From JARRPM01 sp963765545 (lineage in GTDB: Bacteria > Pseudomonadota > Gammaproteobacteria > Pseudomonadales > Halieaceae), in the NCBI GenBank assembly GCA_963765545.1, contig CAVXWW010000004.1:682001-746000 (forward strand): a stretch of 64,000 nucleotides of DNA, read 5' to 3'. The notes beneath the pieces are model-generated. The model was not told where the DNA came from. It was given only the letters and a program-made list of their open reading frames with translations, and made no database searches. Shown here piece after piece: positions 8,556 to 17,814 of this stretch. The translations under genes were made by a program, and so were the position numbers. Numbering within the stretch: position 1 is the stretch's first letter; each line of letters begins with the position of its first letter.

Positions 8556-11203
8556 GAGCGCTTGCGCCCGCTGCCCGATTGTTCAGGCTTCCACTTCCCG
8601 TCGCGATACATCGCCTTCCAACCGGTGGCCTTGCCATCAACCTCGGTCATGACGTACTGCTCCTTGGTTTTACGACTGAAGCGGACCTGCGTCCTGTTAT
8701 CGTCCGGGTCAACCACCGGCGCACTGAACAAAAATGTGTACTTGGGGTCTATCTCGTCCTTGTGGGGCAGCAACTCATCGACGAAGGGCGCGCGGGTTTC
8801 ACGGTTACGGGGAAACTGGCTGGCGGCCAGGAACAGACCCGCCGCCCCATCCCTGAGAATATAGTGGTCCTCGACTTTCTGGCACTCCAGTTCCGGCATG
8901 GGCACAGGGTCCATCTTGGGGGGCGCAGCTTCGCCGTTACGCAGTAATTTGCGCGTGTTTTTACACTCTTCAGATGTGCAGCCAAAGTATTTACCGAAGC
9001 GGCCGGTCTTCAACTGCATATCGGCGCCGCACTTGTCACATTCGATCACGGGCCCGTCGTAACCCTTGATCTTGAACTTGCCGGGTTCCACTTCAAAACC
9101 CGGGCAATCCGGGCCATTACCGCAGACATGCAGCTTGCGCGACTCATCGATGAGATAACTGTCCATTGCCGTATTGCACAGTTTACAGCGGTGCTTGGTG
9201 CGCAATAAGCGCGACTCGGCCTCGTCATCCGCATCCTCGCGGATCGCCTCGTCTCCGGGAGTCAGGTTGATGGTTTGCTTGCAGCGTTCCTTGGGTGGCA
9301 GGGCATAGCCCGAACACCCGAGAAAAACACCGGTACTGGCGGTTCGGATCTGCATGGGCCGGCCGCACTTGCTGCACGGGATATCCGTCATTGTGGGCTC
9401 GTTCGGCTGCATACCCGCCGGCTCCGGCTCCCCGGCTTTTTCCAACAGATCGCTGAATTCACCGTAGAACCGGTCCAGTAGTTCACGCCACTCGAGGCTG
9501 CCCTGCGCTACCTCATCCAGGTGTGCTTCCATCGATGCAGTAAAGCCATAATCAAGCAGTTCCGTGAAACTCTTCTGCAGGCGCTGGGTAACGATCTCAC
9601 CCATTTTCTCCGCATAGAATCGCTTGTTCTCCTGCCGCACATAACCCCTGTCCTGGATAGTTGAGATTATCGACGCATACGTGGAGGGACGACCAATACC
9701 CCTCTTTTCCAGCTCGCGCACCAGACTGGCCTCACCGTACCGCGGCGCGGGCTTGGTAAAGTGCTGGGCCGGGTCCAGTTTTTCCAGGGTGAGAGCTTCG
9801 CCCTCTTTCATGTCCGGTAAAACGGTATCCTCTCCCTTGCGGCCGGCGGGCACCTGGACACGGGTATAGCCGTCAAACTTGACGATCCTGCCCCTGGCAT
9901 TCAACTGGTACTCACCCGCTGCGACGGTTACAACCGTGGACGTGTACTGGGCATCGGGCATCTGGCAGGCTACAAACTGGCGCCAGATCAGCTCGTACAG
10001 TCGCTCGGCGTCGCGATCCATGCCCTTGAGCGCAGCCTGCGATACGTTGACATCCGAGGGCCGGATGGCCTCGTGTGCTTCCTGGGCGCCGTCCTTGGAG
10101 GAGTAAAGGCGTGGCTCATCCGTAAGGTAGGCCTTGGGAAAGTTCTTGCCGATATAATCGCGGCAGGCGGCTATAGCCTCGGTGCTCAGATTGGTTGAGT
10201 CCGTACGCATATAAGTGATGTAGCCGGCCTCGTAGAGACGCTGGGCCATCATCATGGTTTTCTTCACGCCAAAGCCGAGTCGGGTACTGGCTGCCTGCTG
10301 CAGGGTGGAGGTGATATAAGGCGCCGATGGTCTGGATTTGGTGGGCTTGTCCTCCCGCTGGCTCACCGCGTAGGGCAGCGCTCCCAGCTCGGTGGTGGCC
10401 GCCATCGTGTCGGCTTCGTTGGTCGGGCTGAATGCCTCCCCGCGATGCTTGCGCACCTGAAAGCGCACGGTGTCGCCTTGCTTGCTGGCCAGGTCCGCAT
10501 GCACTTCCCAGTATTCCTCGGGGACAAAGGCGTGGATTTCCCGCTCGCGCTCGACCACCAACCGCACTGCAACCGACTGGACCCGGCCTGCGGAAAGACC
10601 CCGTGCAAGCTTGGCCCACAGCAATGGTGAGACCATATAACCCACGACCCGATCCAGGAAGCGCCTGGCCTGCTGGGCGTTTACCCGGTTCTGGTCCAAC
10701 TGTGACGGGTGCTCAAACGCCTCGGTGATGGCCTTCTTCGTGATCTCGTTAAACACCACTCGTTGGTAGCGTGATTCATCCCCCCCAATGGCCTCGCGCA
10801 AATGCCATGCGATGGCCTCTCCCTCGCGGTCGAGGTCGGTCGCGAGGTAGATTGCGTCGGCGTCAGCGGCGAGTTTCTGCAACTCGCTTACCACTTTTTC
10901 CTTGCCCGGCAGTATCTGGTAATTGGCTTTCCAGCCTTGCTGCGGGTCGATGCCCATGCGCCGAATCAATTGTTCCCGGGCCTTTACCTTCTTGTACTCG
11001 GCCTTCTTCTCGGGCGCCATTTTGCGAGTCTTTGCTGCCTGTGCAGCACGCTCCTTGGGATCGACGGCCCCCTTGCTGGAGCCGGCTGTGGGGAGATCCC
11101 GAATATGCCCGACACTGGATTTCACGACAAAATCCTTGCCCAGGTACTTATTGATTGTCTTGGCCTTGGCCGGAGACTCTACGATGACTAGTGATTTACC
11201 CAT
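8552..11203 (-). CDS. topA: DNA topoisomerase I (type IA)
   Basis: An 883-residue enzyme (E. coli TopA 865) that relaxes negative supercoils. The N-terminal Toprim domain includes SLVIVESPAKAKTINKYLG and the acidic DLDREGEAIAWHL. The catalytic tyrosine lies in YITYMRTDST. The C-terminal part has three four-cysteine zinc ribbons (CSKCGRPM, CKLCNTAM, CDKCGADM) followed by a bacterial TopA C-terminal module and a basic end. The ATG at 11203 gives the standard MGKSLVIVES N-terminus. It has its own strong predicted promoter and its stop overlaps the next gene. Confidence 0.98.
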   Translation of the reverse strand: MGKSLVIVESPAKAKTINKYLGKDFVVKSSVGHIRDLPTAGSSKGAVDPKERAAQAAKTRKMAPEKKAEYKKVKAREQLIRRMGIDPQQGWKANYQILPGKEKVVSELQKLAADADAIYLATDLDREGEAIAWHLREAIGGDESRYQRVVFNEITKKAITEAFEHPSQLDQNRVNAQQARRFLDRVVGYMVSPLLWAKLARGLSAGRVQSVAVRLVVEREREIHAFVPEEYWEVHADLASKQGDTVRFQVRKHRGEAFSPTNEADTMAATTELGALPYAVSQREDKPTKSRPSAPYITSTLQQAASTRLGFGVKKTMMMAQRLYEAGYITYMRTDSTNLSTEAIAACRDYIGKNFPKAYLTDEPRLYSSKDGAQEAHEAIRPSDVNVSQAALKGMDRDAERLYELIWRQFVACQMPDAQYTSTVVTVAAGEYQLNARGRIVKFDGYTRVQVPAGRKGEDTVLPDMKEGEALTLEKLDPAQHFTKPAPRYGEASLVRELEKRGIGRPSTYASIISTIQDRGYVRQENKRFYAEKMGEIVTQRLQKSFTELLDYGFTASMEAHLDEVAQGSLEWRELLDRFYGEFSDLLEKAGEPEPAGMQPNEPTMTDIPCSKCGRPMQIRTASTGVFLGCSGYALPPKERCKQTINLTPGDEAIREDADDEAESRLLRTKHRCKLCNTAMDSYLIDESRKLHVCGNGPDCPGFEVEPGKFKIKGYDGPVIECDKCGADMQLKTGRFGKYFGCTSEECKNTRKLLRNGEAAPPKMDPVPMPELECQKVEDHYILRDGAAGLFLAASQFPRNRETRAPFVDELLPHKDEIDPKYTFLFSAPVVDPDDNRTQVRFSRKTKEQYVMTEVDGKATGWKAMYRDGKWKPEQSGSGRKRS

Positions 11204-11269
11204 AATTTCCTGTAATACGTACCTGAATCAGGCTGTGAACCGACGTCTGTGCCCGCTGAAAAGGTGGCA

Positions 11270-11298
11270 TATATAAGTCCCCTGCTCCCTGTGGTCAA
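11270..11298 (-). promoter_or_regulatory. Predicted sigma70 promoter for topA
   Basis: TTGACC (11298-11293) and TATATA (11275-11270) on the minus strand are separated by exactly 17 nt. The implied leader before the topA ATG is about 60 nt. Confidence 0.6.
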
Positions 11299-11314
11299 GC
11301 GAAATCAGGGAATC

Positions 11315-11776
11315 TCACTCTTGCAACTGGCCTGACCAGGCCTCCAGAACCTGCCGGATTTGCTCTACATCCTCGACTGTGCCTGACTCCTGCCAGTATA
11401 TGCCGCAACTACCCCCATCCACGCTTGCAGCAAACACCTGGGCCGGCAGATGCGCCAGTGCATCGGGTATCGGGAGCCTGCGTTCCAACCCTGTCCAGGT
11501 GTCGTTCTCGTACAGCCAGGCCCGGGTCTGCTCGCATTTGTGTTTCGCCGGAGGAAGGCGTTTACCATAGTAAATGGTATCCCGGCCCGCCCCGTCGCGG
11601 ACCTTCATCCGGCCCTTTTCACGCCCGGGCACTTGTCTAAACTCGACAAACAGGCCCTGCACCGCCGCGTACTCACGCATACCTGCAATCGCGCGCTGGC
11701 GTTTACTGGGAATAAAATGCGACAGTGGCGCCAGTGCGATGGCGATAACAAAAAGTATGAGCAGATAGGTCAACAT
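11315..11776 (-). CDS. Conserved hypothetical protein with one N-terminal membrane helix
   Basis: A 153-residue protein. Residues 2-22 (LTYLLILFVIAIALAPLSHF) form one membrane helix, followed by a basic cluster SKRQR, so the bulk is expected in the cytoplasm. The rest is a mixed alpha/beta domain with no motif I recognise. It lies upstream of topA on the same strand, but the topA promoter is in the 111-bp gap between them, so it need not be co-transcribed. No better assignment is possible by eye. Confidence 0.65.
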   Translation of the reverse strand: MLTYLLILFVIAIALAPLSHFIPSKRQRAIAGMREYAAVQGLFVEFRQVPGREKGRMKVRDGAGRDTIYYGKRLPPAKHKCEQTRAWLYENDTWTGLERRLPIPDALAHLPAQVFAASVDGGSCGIYWQESGTVEDVEQIRQVLEAWSGQLQE

Positions 11777-11827
11777 GGTGGTTCCTGATTCAGGTCAACA
11801 TTAGCGCAATGCTGGCATGGGATAGTG

Positions 11828-11856
11828 TTGAGAACTTTCGCGGCAGCCTGTATACA
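11828..11856 (+). promoter_or_regulatory. Predicted sigma70 promoter for the universal stress protein gene
   Basis: TTGAGA (11828-11833) and TATACA (11851-11856) are 17 bp apart. The implied leader before the ATG at 11939 is about 75 nt. Confidence 0.55.
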
Positions 11857-11938
11857 CTGTTTGGGGACGAGCATCACCCGCAGTTCATTCTATGCTATAA
11901 ATGGCTCTTTAATGACGAGCAACGACTGGAGTACACAA

Positions 11939-12379
11939 ATGTCCGACTATGCGAAGATCCTGGTGGCAATCGATCTCAGTGAGGATTCCTCGCGGATTGT
12001 CCAGCGGGCCCGTGCCGTTGCCAGTGGCGCCTCTGCCCAACTCCATATTATTCATGTTATCGAGCCCCTGAGCTTCGCCTATGGCGGCGATATTCCCATG
12101 GACTTTTCAGGCATACAGGACGAGATCTACCAGCAGGCCACGCAGCAGCTGGAGCGGTTTGCCGAAACCAATGGCGTGGACGAGGCACACCGCCATATCG
12201 TGATGGGCCGGCCGGAGGTAGAGATACACACCAAGGCAGAGGAGCTTGACGCTGACCTGATCGTCGTTGGCAGCCACGGCCGCCACGGACTTGCCCTTCT
12301 CATGGGTTCTACCGCCAACGGTGTTCTGCACGGCGCCAAACGCGATGTGCTGGCCGTGCGGGTAGGCGGCGGGGACTAG
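11939..12379 (+). CDS. Universal stress protein, UspA family
   Basis: A 146-residue protein from ATG 11939, with GGAG about 9 nt upstream. The frame stays open upstream to 11825, but that extension would begin at or before the predicted transcription start, so it is rejected. The first strand (YAKILVAIDLSED) and the C-terminal ATP-binding signature (GSHGRHGL then GST, spaced G-2-G-9-G) are clear, so it is probably an ATP-binding Usp. Usp proteins aid survival under stress, usually as dimers. It ends 2 bp from the convergent glutaredoxin-like gene. Confidence 0.93.
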   Translation: MSDYAKILVAIDLSEDSSRIVQRARAVASGASAQLHIIHVIEPLSFAYGGDIPMDFSGIQDEIYQQATQQLERFAETNGVDEAHRHIVMGRPEVEIHTKAEELDADLIVVGSHGRHGLALLMGSTANGVLHGAKRDVLAVRVGGGD

Positions 12380-12381
12380 GC

Positions 12382-12639
12382 TCACCCCTCCACGAAGTCG
12401 TGTAGCTGGGCGTCTGTAAAGGGCCAGCCCAGCTCGTTTCCGTCAGGATCTCGCAAGACTGGAATCCTCACCCCGTAGCGCTCGAACAGCTGATCTGATT
12501 CGCTGATATCCACTTTCTCGAAAACCAGCCCCTTGCCACCACTGTCGAACACAAGCAGCATCTCCTCTGCCAGCTCACACAGGTGGCAGGCAGATGTGCC
12601 GTAAAGCGTATAGATTGGTGGATTTGCAATTATTTTCAA
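12382..12639 (-). CDS. Glutaredoxin-family (DUF836-like) thiol protein
   Basis: An 85-residue protein with a single thioredoxin fold. YTLYGTSACHLCELAEEML carries the CxxC active site (CHLC), and YGVRIPVLRDPDG holds the conserved cis-proline. It matches the short glutaredoxin-like DUF836 family, whose substrate is unknown. It converges with the Usp gene and is divergent from the IclR-type gene, with about 165 bp between the start codons. Confidence 0.85.
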   Translation of the reverse strand: MKIIANPPIYTLYGTSACHLCELAEEMLLVFDSGGKGLVFEKVDISESDQLFERYGVRIPVLRDPDGNELGWPFTDAQLHDFVEG

Positions 12640-12804
12640 TGCCTGTATTCCTCTACCGGGCGCTGGTTCGAAACGAGCTTCAACGGGCTTGAACTCTGCC
12701 TTGGTCAGGCGTTACCATGCCCTCCCAAGTACAATAAATTATACCGAATTCCGGACCTACTGGCTTCGCTGGACGGCCCTTACAAATTCGTGACGGAGTA
12801 TCAG

Positions 12805-13710
12805 GTGGCTTTATTTTCACAACCGACCGCCAGGGCGCTGGCGATTCTGGACCTGCTAATGGCAAATCCAACCCAGGCCTTTGGCCTGACGGAAATGACG
12901 CGGCGTCTCAATCTCAACAAGGCGACCTGCCACGCTATTTTGACCACCATGGCCAACTACGGTTTTCTGGTCCAGCACCCCAAGACCAAAGCCTATCGCC
13001 TCGGGCCTTCTATTATAGCGGCGGGTAACGCTGCATTCGCCCAGTTTCCTGTGCTGGAATATGCCCGCCCTGAACTCGAAGCACTCAAAGGCGACCTGAG
13101 TATCGGTTTTGCCGTTACCGGGCGATCCAAACTGCACCAGGTCCTGCTGGCCCTGTACGGCCACGCCACCCCGCTCATCGACTCCTTTCAACTGGGCCTG
13201 CGCCTGCCCAATACGGCGCCTATTGCCGCTTGTTTTACCGCGTTTTCACCGGCCAGGGAGCTGGAGGCCTGGTTGAGTCGGGCGCACGAGGCCAGAGGTG
13301 GCTACGACGAAAAGCTGGACCAGAAATTAAGGGTGGCGGCGATCGGTATCCGGGCCCGGGGCTACGAGGTGACACTGCGCACAGAGGCGGAGGCCAGACT
13401 TACTTCCGAGTTGAATCGCATCCATAATGCCTGGAGCCTGGCGGCATTGGAGGAGGCGACAAACCAGTTCCAGTACGACCTTTGCGATGAGTTCTATCAT
13501 CTGGATCGGATCGATCCCAAGACCCGTTATGAAGTCAGCACAATCTCTGTCCCTATCTTTGCCTACCGCGAGGTTCCCGTACTGTGTTTTGTTGCGGGCT
13601 CATTTGAGAAAACCACCACGGGTAGCCAGATCGAGGAAATTGCCTCGCGTATGAAAGAATCTGCCGACCGGGTCACCCGCCTGGCCGCCGGCCAGGAAAC
13701 CGTCGGCTGA
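12805..13710 (+). CDS. IclR-family transcriptional regulator
   Basis: About 301 residues from GTG 12805, with GGAG six bases upstream. The frame is open back to 12583, but that stretch would overlap the divergent glutaredoxin gene and has no ribosome site. The N-terminal winged helix (ARALAILDLLMANP, then LTEMTRRLNLNKATCHAIL) is typical IclR, followed by the effector-binding domain. The C-terminal domain diverges from well-known members, so the ligand cannot be guessed. No catabolic genes adjoin it; the gene downstream encodes an RNA methyltransferase 32 bp away. Confidence 0.88.
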   Translation: MALFSQPTARALAILDLLMANPTQAFGLTEMTRRLNLNKATCHAILTTMANYGFLVQHPKTKAYRLGPSIIAAGNAAFAQFPVLEYARPELEALKGDLSIGFAVTGRSKLHQVLLALYGHATPLIDSFQLGLRLPNTAPIAACFTAFSPARELEAWLSRAHEARGGYDEKLDQKLRVAAIGIRARGYEVTLRTEAEARLTSELNRIHNAWSLAALEEATNQFQYDLCDEFYHLDRIDPKTRYEVSTISVPIFAYREVPVLCFVAGSFEKTTTGSQIEEIASRMKESADRVTRLAAGQETVG

Positions 13711-13742
13711 CCGGCGCGGTCGTATTTTGTTGAACACCTCCC

Positions 13743-14531
13743 ATGCCCGATAGCGACTCCTACAACGAGAAAAAAGCCCGCTTCAGCAAAATGCTGACGG
13801 TCTACGGCCGCAAGCCGGCACTGGAAACACTGCAGGACAACAGCCTGCAGTGCCATGCCCTGCACCTTGCGGACAATAACCGCGGGGGAGGCATAATCGC
13901 CGAACTGTGCGCCGCGGCTCAACGCCGTGGTGTGCCGGTAAAGCATCATAGCCGGGCCGAACTGGCCAGAATCTCAAAGAACGGGAAGCAGGACCAGGGA
14001 GTGGCGGTTGACGTGTTGTGCCCCTCCTTCGAGGGTATCGACAGCTACCTGGCACGCCGGGACAGTTGCAGCCCCGGAACCCGCCTGCTGGCGCTGGACG
14101 GCATCAGTAACCCTTCCAACCTTGGCATGATTATTCGTTCCGCCGCCGCCGGCAGTATCGACGGGATCATATGCCCGCAGCGCGGCAGCGCTGCCCTTGG
14201 CCCGCTGGTTATCAAGGCCAGTGCGGGCACCGTTTACCGGGCACCACTGTTGCGCTGTGACAGCCTCCCGGCCGCACTACAGCAATGTCAGGGTCGAGGT
14301 GTCGAGGTCTGTACACTGGCGGCTGACGCGCCACATTCGCTGTTTGACTACCGGCCTTCGGGTCCGGCGGTCTATGTACTGGGTAACGAAACAGAGGGGG
14401 TTTCGCCAGCCGTCCAGGCGCTGGCCGATACCCGTCTGGGCATTCCGATGCGAAACGGGGTGGAATCGTTGAATGTGGCGGTTACAGCGAGCCTGATAGC
14501 CTTTGCCCCCGCTTTCGGCCCTCGACGATAG
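13743..14531 (+). CDS. TrmH/SpoU-family RNA 2'-O-methyltransferase
   Basis: A 262-residue protein with an N-terminal L30e-like substrate-binding domain (MLTVYGRKPALETLQ...) and a SPOUT knot domain. The three SpoU motifs are visible: NPSNLGMIIRSAA, VYVLGNETEGVS and IPMRNGVESLNVAVTAS. It should transfer a methyl group from S-adenosylmethionine to a ribose in tRNA or rRNA. The N-terminal domain recalls RlmB, but this is not the canonical rlmB context, so no symbol is given. Confidence 0.92.
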   Translation: MPDSDSYNEKKARFSKMLTVYGRKPALETLQDNSLQCHALHLADNNRGGGIIAELCAAAQRRGVPVKHHSRAELARISKNGKQDQGVAVDVLCPSFEGIDSYLARRDSCSPGTRLLALDGISNPSNLGMIIRSAAAGSIDGIICPQRGSAALGPLVIKASAGTVYRAPLLRCDSLPAALQQCQGRGVEVCTLAADAPHSLFDYRPSGPAVYVLGNETEGVSPAVQALADTRLGIPMRNGVESLNVAVTASLIAFAPAFGPRR

Positions 14532-14590
14532 AGCATTCAGCGGAAACCAGGGACTGCCATGCGGTGGCATCGAAGCCTGATTGCCACGCG

Positions 14591-15766
14591 CTATTTTGAC
14601 AGGTAGGACATCCCCTCTTCCAGACCCTTGAGCGTAAGCGGGTACATGTGGCCCTCCAGCAGTTTGTGCGTAATCGCCGTGGACTGGGTGTACTGCCACT
14701 CGTCCTCGGGGGTCGGATTGATCCAGATCACCTTGTCATAGACCTCCTGCAGGCGCTGCATCCACAGTTCCCCGGACTCTTCATTCCAGTGTTCCACAGA
14801 GCCCCCAGGCTGGACTATCTCGTAGGGGGACATCGCCGCATCGCCGACAAATATCACCTTGTAGTCGTGACTGTACTTGTGCATTACATCAAGCAGCGGA
14901 GTACGCTCGTTGTGGCGCCGGAAATTATTGCGCCAAACGCTTTCATAGATGAAGTTGTGGAAGTAAAAATTTTCCATATGCTTGAACTCGGTGCGAGCTG
15001 CGGAAAACAACTCCTCACAGACCCGCACATGGGGGTCCATCGAGCCGCCCACATCGAAGAACAACAGCACTTTTACCGCGTTGTGGCGCTCGGGCACCAT
15101 CTTGATGTCGAGCAGACCCGCGTTGCGGGCAGTAGAGCTGATGGTATCGTCCAGGTCCAGTTCATCCGCCGCGCCGGTGCGGGCGAATTTGCGCAGGCGG
15201 CGCAGGGCTATCTTGATGTTCCGGGTGCCCAGTTCAACGCTGTCGTCCAGGTTTTTGAAGTCGCGCTTCTCCCAGACCTTGACCGCTTTCTTGTTACCGC
15301 CGTTCGGTCCTACGCGGATACCTTCCGGGTGGTACCCTTCCTGCCCGAATGGTGACGTGCCACCTGTACCAATCCACTTGTTGCCACCCTGATGGCGCTT
15401 CTTCTGCTCTTCCAGACGTTTCTTGAACTCCTCTATCAGCTTTTCCAGGCCGCCCAGGGATTCGATCTTGGCCTTGTCTTCCTCCGACAGGTTCTTCATG
15501 AACTCCGAGCGCAGCCAGTCATCCGGAATCATGGCCTCGATAATGTCGTCCAGGGCTTCGAGTTCTTTAAAATGCAGTCCAAATGCCCGGTCAAATCGGT
15601 CGAAATACTTCTCGTCCTTGACCATGCAGGCGCGACTGAAATAGTAAAACTCGTCCATGCTGCCAAAGGCAATATGGCGTTTCAGCCCCTCCATAAGATC
15701 GAGCAGTTCCCGGGTTGTTACCGGAACGCCCGCATCCCTGAGCCCCTGGAAGAAGTTGATCAACAT
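14591..15766 (-). CDS. VWA-domain protein (CoxE-like), partner of the MoxR ATPase
   Basis: A 391-residue protein with an N-terminal helical region, a charged linker (KKRLEEQKKRHQGGNKW) and a C-terminal von Willebrand A domain. The metal-site motif is DVGGSM rather than the classical DxSxS, a variant I recall from this CoxE-like group. The gene follows the MoxR gene by 5 bp, the usual pairing in which the ATPase and VWA protein act together as a chaperone or metal-insertion system. The client protein is unknown; no obvious metalloenzyme is adjacent. Confidence 0.85.
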   Translation of the reverse strand: MLINFFQGLRDAGVPVTTRELLDLMEGLKRHIAFGSMDEFYYFSRACMVKDEKYFDRFDRAFGLHFKELEALDDIIEAMIPDDWLRSEFMKNLSEEDKAKIESLGGLEKLIEEFKKRLEEQKKRHQGGNKWIGTGGTSPFGQEGYHPEGIRVGPNGGNKKAVKVWEKRDFKNLDDSVELGTRNIKIALRRLRKFARTGAADELDLDDTISSTARNAGLLDIKMVPERHNAVKVLLFFDVGGSMDPHVRVCEELFSAARTEFKHMENFYFHNFIYESVWRNNFRRHNERTPLLDVMHKYSHDYKVIFVGDAAMSPYEIVQPGGSVEHWNEESGELWMQRLQEVYDKVIWINPTPEDEWQYTQSTAITHKLLEGHMYPLTLKGLEEGMSYLSK

Positions 15767-15771
15767 GGGAC

Positions 15772-16617
15772 TTACCTGCTCTCCCTGCGGTGCATAAATG
15801 CCAGGCGCTCCAGCAGGTGCACATCCTGCTCGTTTTTAAGCAGGGCGCCATAGAGGGGCGGTATAGCCTTGGTATGATCACGGTCCTTGAGAATTTCGTC
15901 CGGGATGTCATCCGCCATCAGCAGCTTGAGCCAGTCGATCAACTCTGATGTCGAGGGTTTCTTTTTCAGACCCGGTATTGAGCGCACATCGAAGAAGACT
16001 TCCATCGCTTCCTGCACCAGGTTCTTCGCGATATCGGGGTAGTGAACCGCGATGATTTCGCGCATGGTGTCCTTGTCCGGGAAGTTGATAAAATGGAAGA
16101 AGCAGCGGCGCAGGAAGGCGTCGGGCAGTTCCTTTTCGTTGTTACTGGTGATGATGATAATGGGGCGGTGCTTGGCCTTGATCGTCTGGCCCGTTTCGTA
16201 AACAAAGAATTCCATACGGTCCAGCTCAACCAGCAGGTCGTTGGGGAATTCGATGTCGGCCTTATCCACCTCGTCAATCAGCAGCACAACCTGTTCGTCG
16301 GCGTCGAAGGCCTCCCACAATTTACCTCGCTTGATGTAGTTGGCGATGTCGTGCACCTTCTCGCCACCCAACTGGGAATCGCGCAGGCGCGACACTGCAT
16401 CGTACTCGTACAAACCCTGCTGGGCCTTGGTAGTTGATTTGATATGCCATTGAATCAAGCGCTTGCCCAGACCCAGTGCCACCTCTTCGGCCAACATGGT
16501 TTTACCAGTGCCGGGTTCACCCTTGATCAACAACGGGCGCTGCAGCGTAACCGCCGCGTTAACGGCCATCCGCAGGTCATCGGTGGCTACATATCGTTCT
16601 GTTCCTTCAAATTTCAT
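15772..16617 (-). CDS. MoxR-family AAA+ ATPase
   Basis: A 281-residue ATPase from ATG 16617 (MKFEGTERYVATDD), matching the N-terminus of its relatives; an ATG ten codons upstream (16647) is also open. Walker A is GEPGTGKT, Walker B is VVLLIDEVDKAD and sensor 1 is IIITSNNEKELPDAFLRRC. It acts in the cytoplasm, probably remodelling a client with the VWA protein encoded 5 bp downstream. It is a separate subfamily from the MoxR protein at 45.6-46.5 kb. Confidence 0.92.
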   Translation of the reverse strand: MKFEGTERYVATDDLRMAVNAAVTLQRPLLIKGEPGTGKTMLAEEVALGLGKRLIQWHIKSTTKAQQGLYEYDAVSRLRDSQLGGEKVHDIANYIKRGKLWEAFDADEQVVLLIDEVDKADIEFPNDLLVELDRMEFFVYETGQTIKAKHRPIIIITSNNEKELPDAFLRRCFFHFINFPDKDTMREIIAVHYPDIAKNLVQEAMEVFFDVRSIPGLKKKPSTSELIDWLKLLMADDIPDEILKDRDHTKAIPPLYGALLKNEQDVHLLERLAFMHRRESR

Positions 16618-16709
16618 AGTCTGTTCATCGCTCTTGTATTCATTCAAAGCCCGACAGGTTACCGACAGGCACAGGGCCAGGCAAGGCTTGTATGGATTCG
16701 CATCTGTGG

Positions 16710-17099
16710 CTATGCCGCTGTCTGTCCGGCTGCGGCAGGCCGTTTATCCGTTTGCGCCGGCTTGTTCGGGCGGCGTCGAAACAGGGTAAGGCGCAGCAGC
16801 AGTGCGAGGATAACAGCACCAAGGGAAGTGAAAACCAGAGGCTTCAGGGCATGCTGCGCCCCGTCCACTCCGTCGGTCAGCCACTGGAATCCCGCCACTA
16901 TGAGTGCCGGCGCAAACGTTTCCGCTCCCTCCCGGGGGTAAGCGGGGGTTAGCATCAAGGCGCCGACCAGCAATACCGCAAGGGCGACCATGCCGGGGCC
17001 CCAGTGACGTGACAGCCACCAGCCCAGAATCAGGATGAAGGCCAATGCAGCGCCGATGTAGACATACAGGGCTGTCATATAGGAACTTTCACTTAACAC
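16710..17099 (-). CDS. Small inner-membrane protein of unknown function
   Basis: A 129-residue protein with about four hydrophobic helices (near residues 8-28, 34-50, 60-76 and 88-106) and a basic C-terminal tail. GTG at 17099 has AGGAG close upstream; an internal ATG (17078) is a second possible start. It lies 9 bp downstream of ycgN and is probably the end of the recR-rnd-ycgL-ycgN run. I do not recognise a family. Confidence 0.6.
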   Translation of the reverse strand: MLSESSYMTALYVYIGAALAFILILGWWLSRHWGPGMVALAVLLVGALMLTPAYPREGAETFAPALIVAGFQWLTDGVDGAQHALKPLVFTSLGAVILALLLRLTLFRRRPNKPAQTDKRPAAAGQTAA

Positions 17100-17108
17100 C
17101 GCTCTCTC

Positions 17109-17546
17109 CTATTCAACCCAATGTACGATATGTTCATCGTAGCCATCGGGATGCACAAATTCATCAGACAGGGAACGCCCCCGAACCGAGATACCGGCGC
17201 GGTGGACACTCTCGGGGCTGCCGCTCACCAGCGGATGCCAGTCGGCCAGTGGTTCGCCCCTGGCACGCAGTCGGTAGGCGCAGGTACTGGGGAGCCATTC
17301 CAACTCGTGAACGTTACCGTGCTCCAGGCTGATGCAGTTTGGGACCAGCTTGGAACGATTGGGGTAGTCTGAACAACGGCAGGATTGTTCGTCAAGGTAG
17401 CGACAGCGCACACGGGTATAGAATACCTCGCCATTGTCCTCGTCCTCGAGCTTGTGCAGGCAGCATTTGGCACACCCATCACACAGTGCCTCCCACTCGG
17501 TGGGATTAAGCTCAGCGAGGGTTTTCTCGTGCCACCACTCAACCAC
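17109..17546 (-). CDS. ycgN: YcgN-family cysteine-cluster protein (UPF0260)
   Basis: A 145-residue cytoplasmic protein with a conserved cysteine pattern: CDGCAKCC, then C in VRCRYLD, CRCSDYP and CISLEH. This probably binds metal or an Fe-S cluster. The motif WEALCDGCAKCCLHKLEDED is typical of YcgN. It overlaps ycgL by 8 bp; the rnd-ycgL-ycgN order is common in gammaproteobacteria. Its function is not established. Confidence 0.93.
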   Translation of the reverse strand: MVEWWHEKTLAELNPTEWEALCDGCAKCCLHKLEDEDNGEVFYTRVRCRYLDEQSCRCSDYPNRSKLVPNCISLEHGNVHELEWLPSTCAYRLRARGEPLADWHPLVSGSPESVHRAGISVRGRSLSDEFVHPDGYDEHIVHWVE

Positions 17547-17814
17547 GACTGCCCTCGCGGTTCAGTAATTCAGCCGCCGTTGGAGGCATTTGCAGGTAAA
17601 AGCCCTGCGCTTCTATCTTGGCAAGTACCTCCGCCGCATCAGCCCTGGCCAATTTGCGTTGCGGATCCAGCAGCATGGTCATTACCGTTTCCAGTTCGCC
17701 GAACTGGCCCAACAGCAGTTCCGGTACATCCACCAGGCCATTGGCTTTATCAACATAGAGGTAGGCTTCCGGCTTCAGCGAACCCCTGAAAATTTCGATA
17801 AGCCGCCGCGTCAT
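17539..17814 (-). CDS. ycgL: YcgL-domain protein
   Basis: A 91-residue protein with the YcgL signature: YRG-like start (IFRGSLKPEAYLYVDK), VPELLLGQFG, and ARADAAEVLAKIEAQGFYLQMP. It is small, soluble and of unknown function, and usually lies between rnd and ycgN, as here. It overlaps rnd by 4 bp and ycgN by 8 bp, implying coupled translation. Confidence 0.93.
   Translation of the reverse strand: MTRRLIEIFRGSLKPEAYLYVDKANGLVDVPELLLGQFGELETVMTMLLDPQRKLARADAAEVLAKIEAQGFYLQMPPTAAELLNREGSRG

Noticed and set aside
8025..8864. A 279-codon plus-strand ORF opposite DUF6586 and the topA end
   Set aside because: It spans two coupled minus-strand genes and shows no recognisable domain.
11848..11863. 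LexA-box-like CTGTATACACTG near the Usp promoter
   Set aside because: Only the first CTG half fits; the expected CAG at the right spacing is absent.
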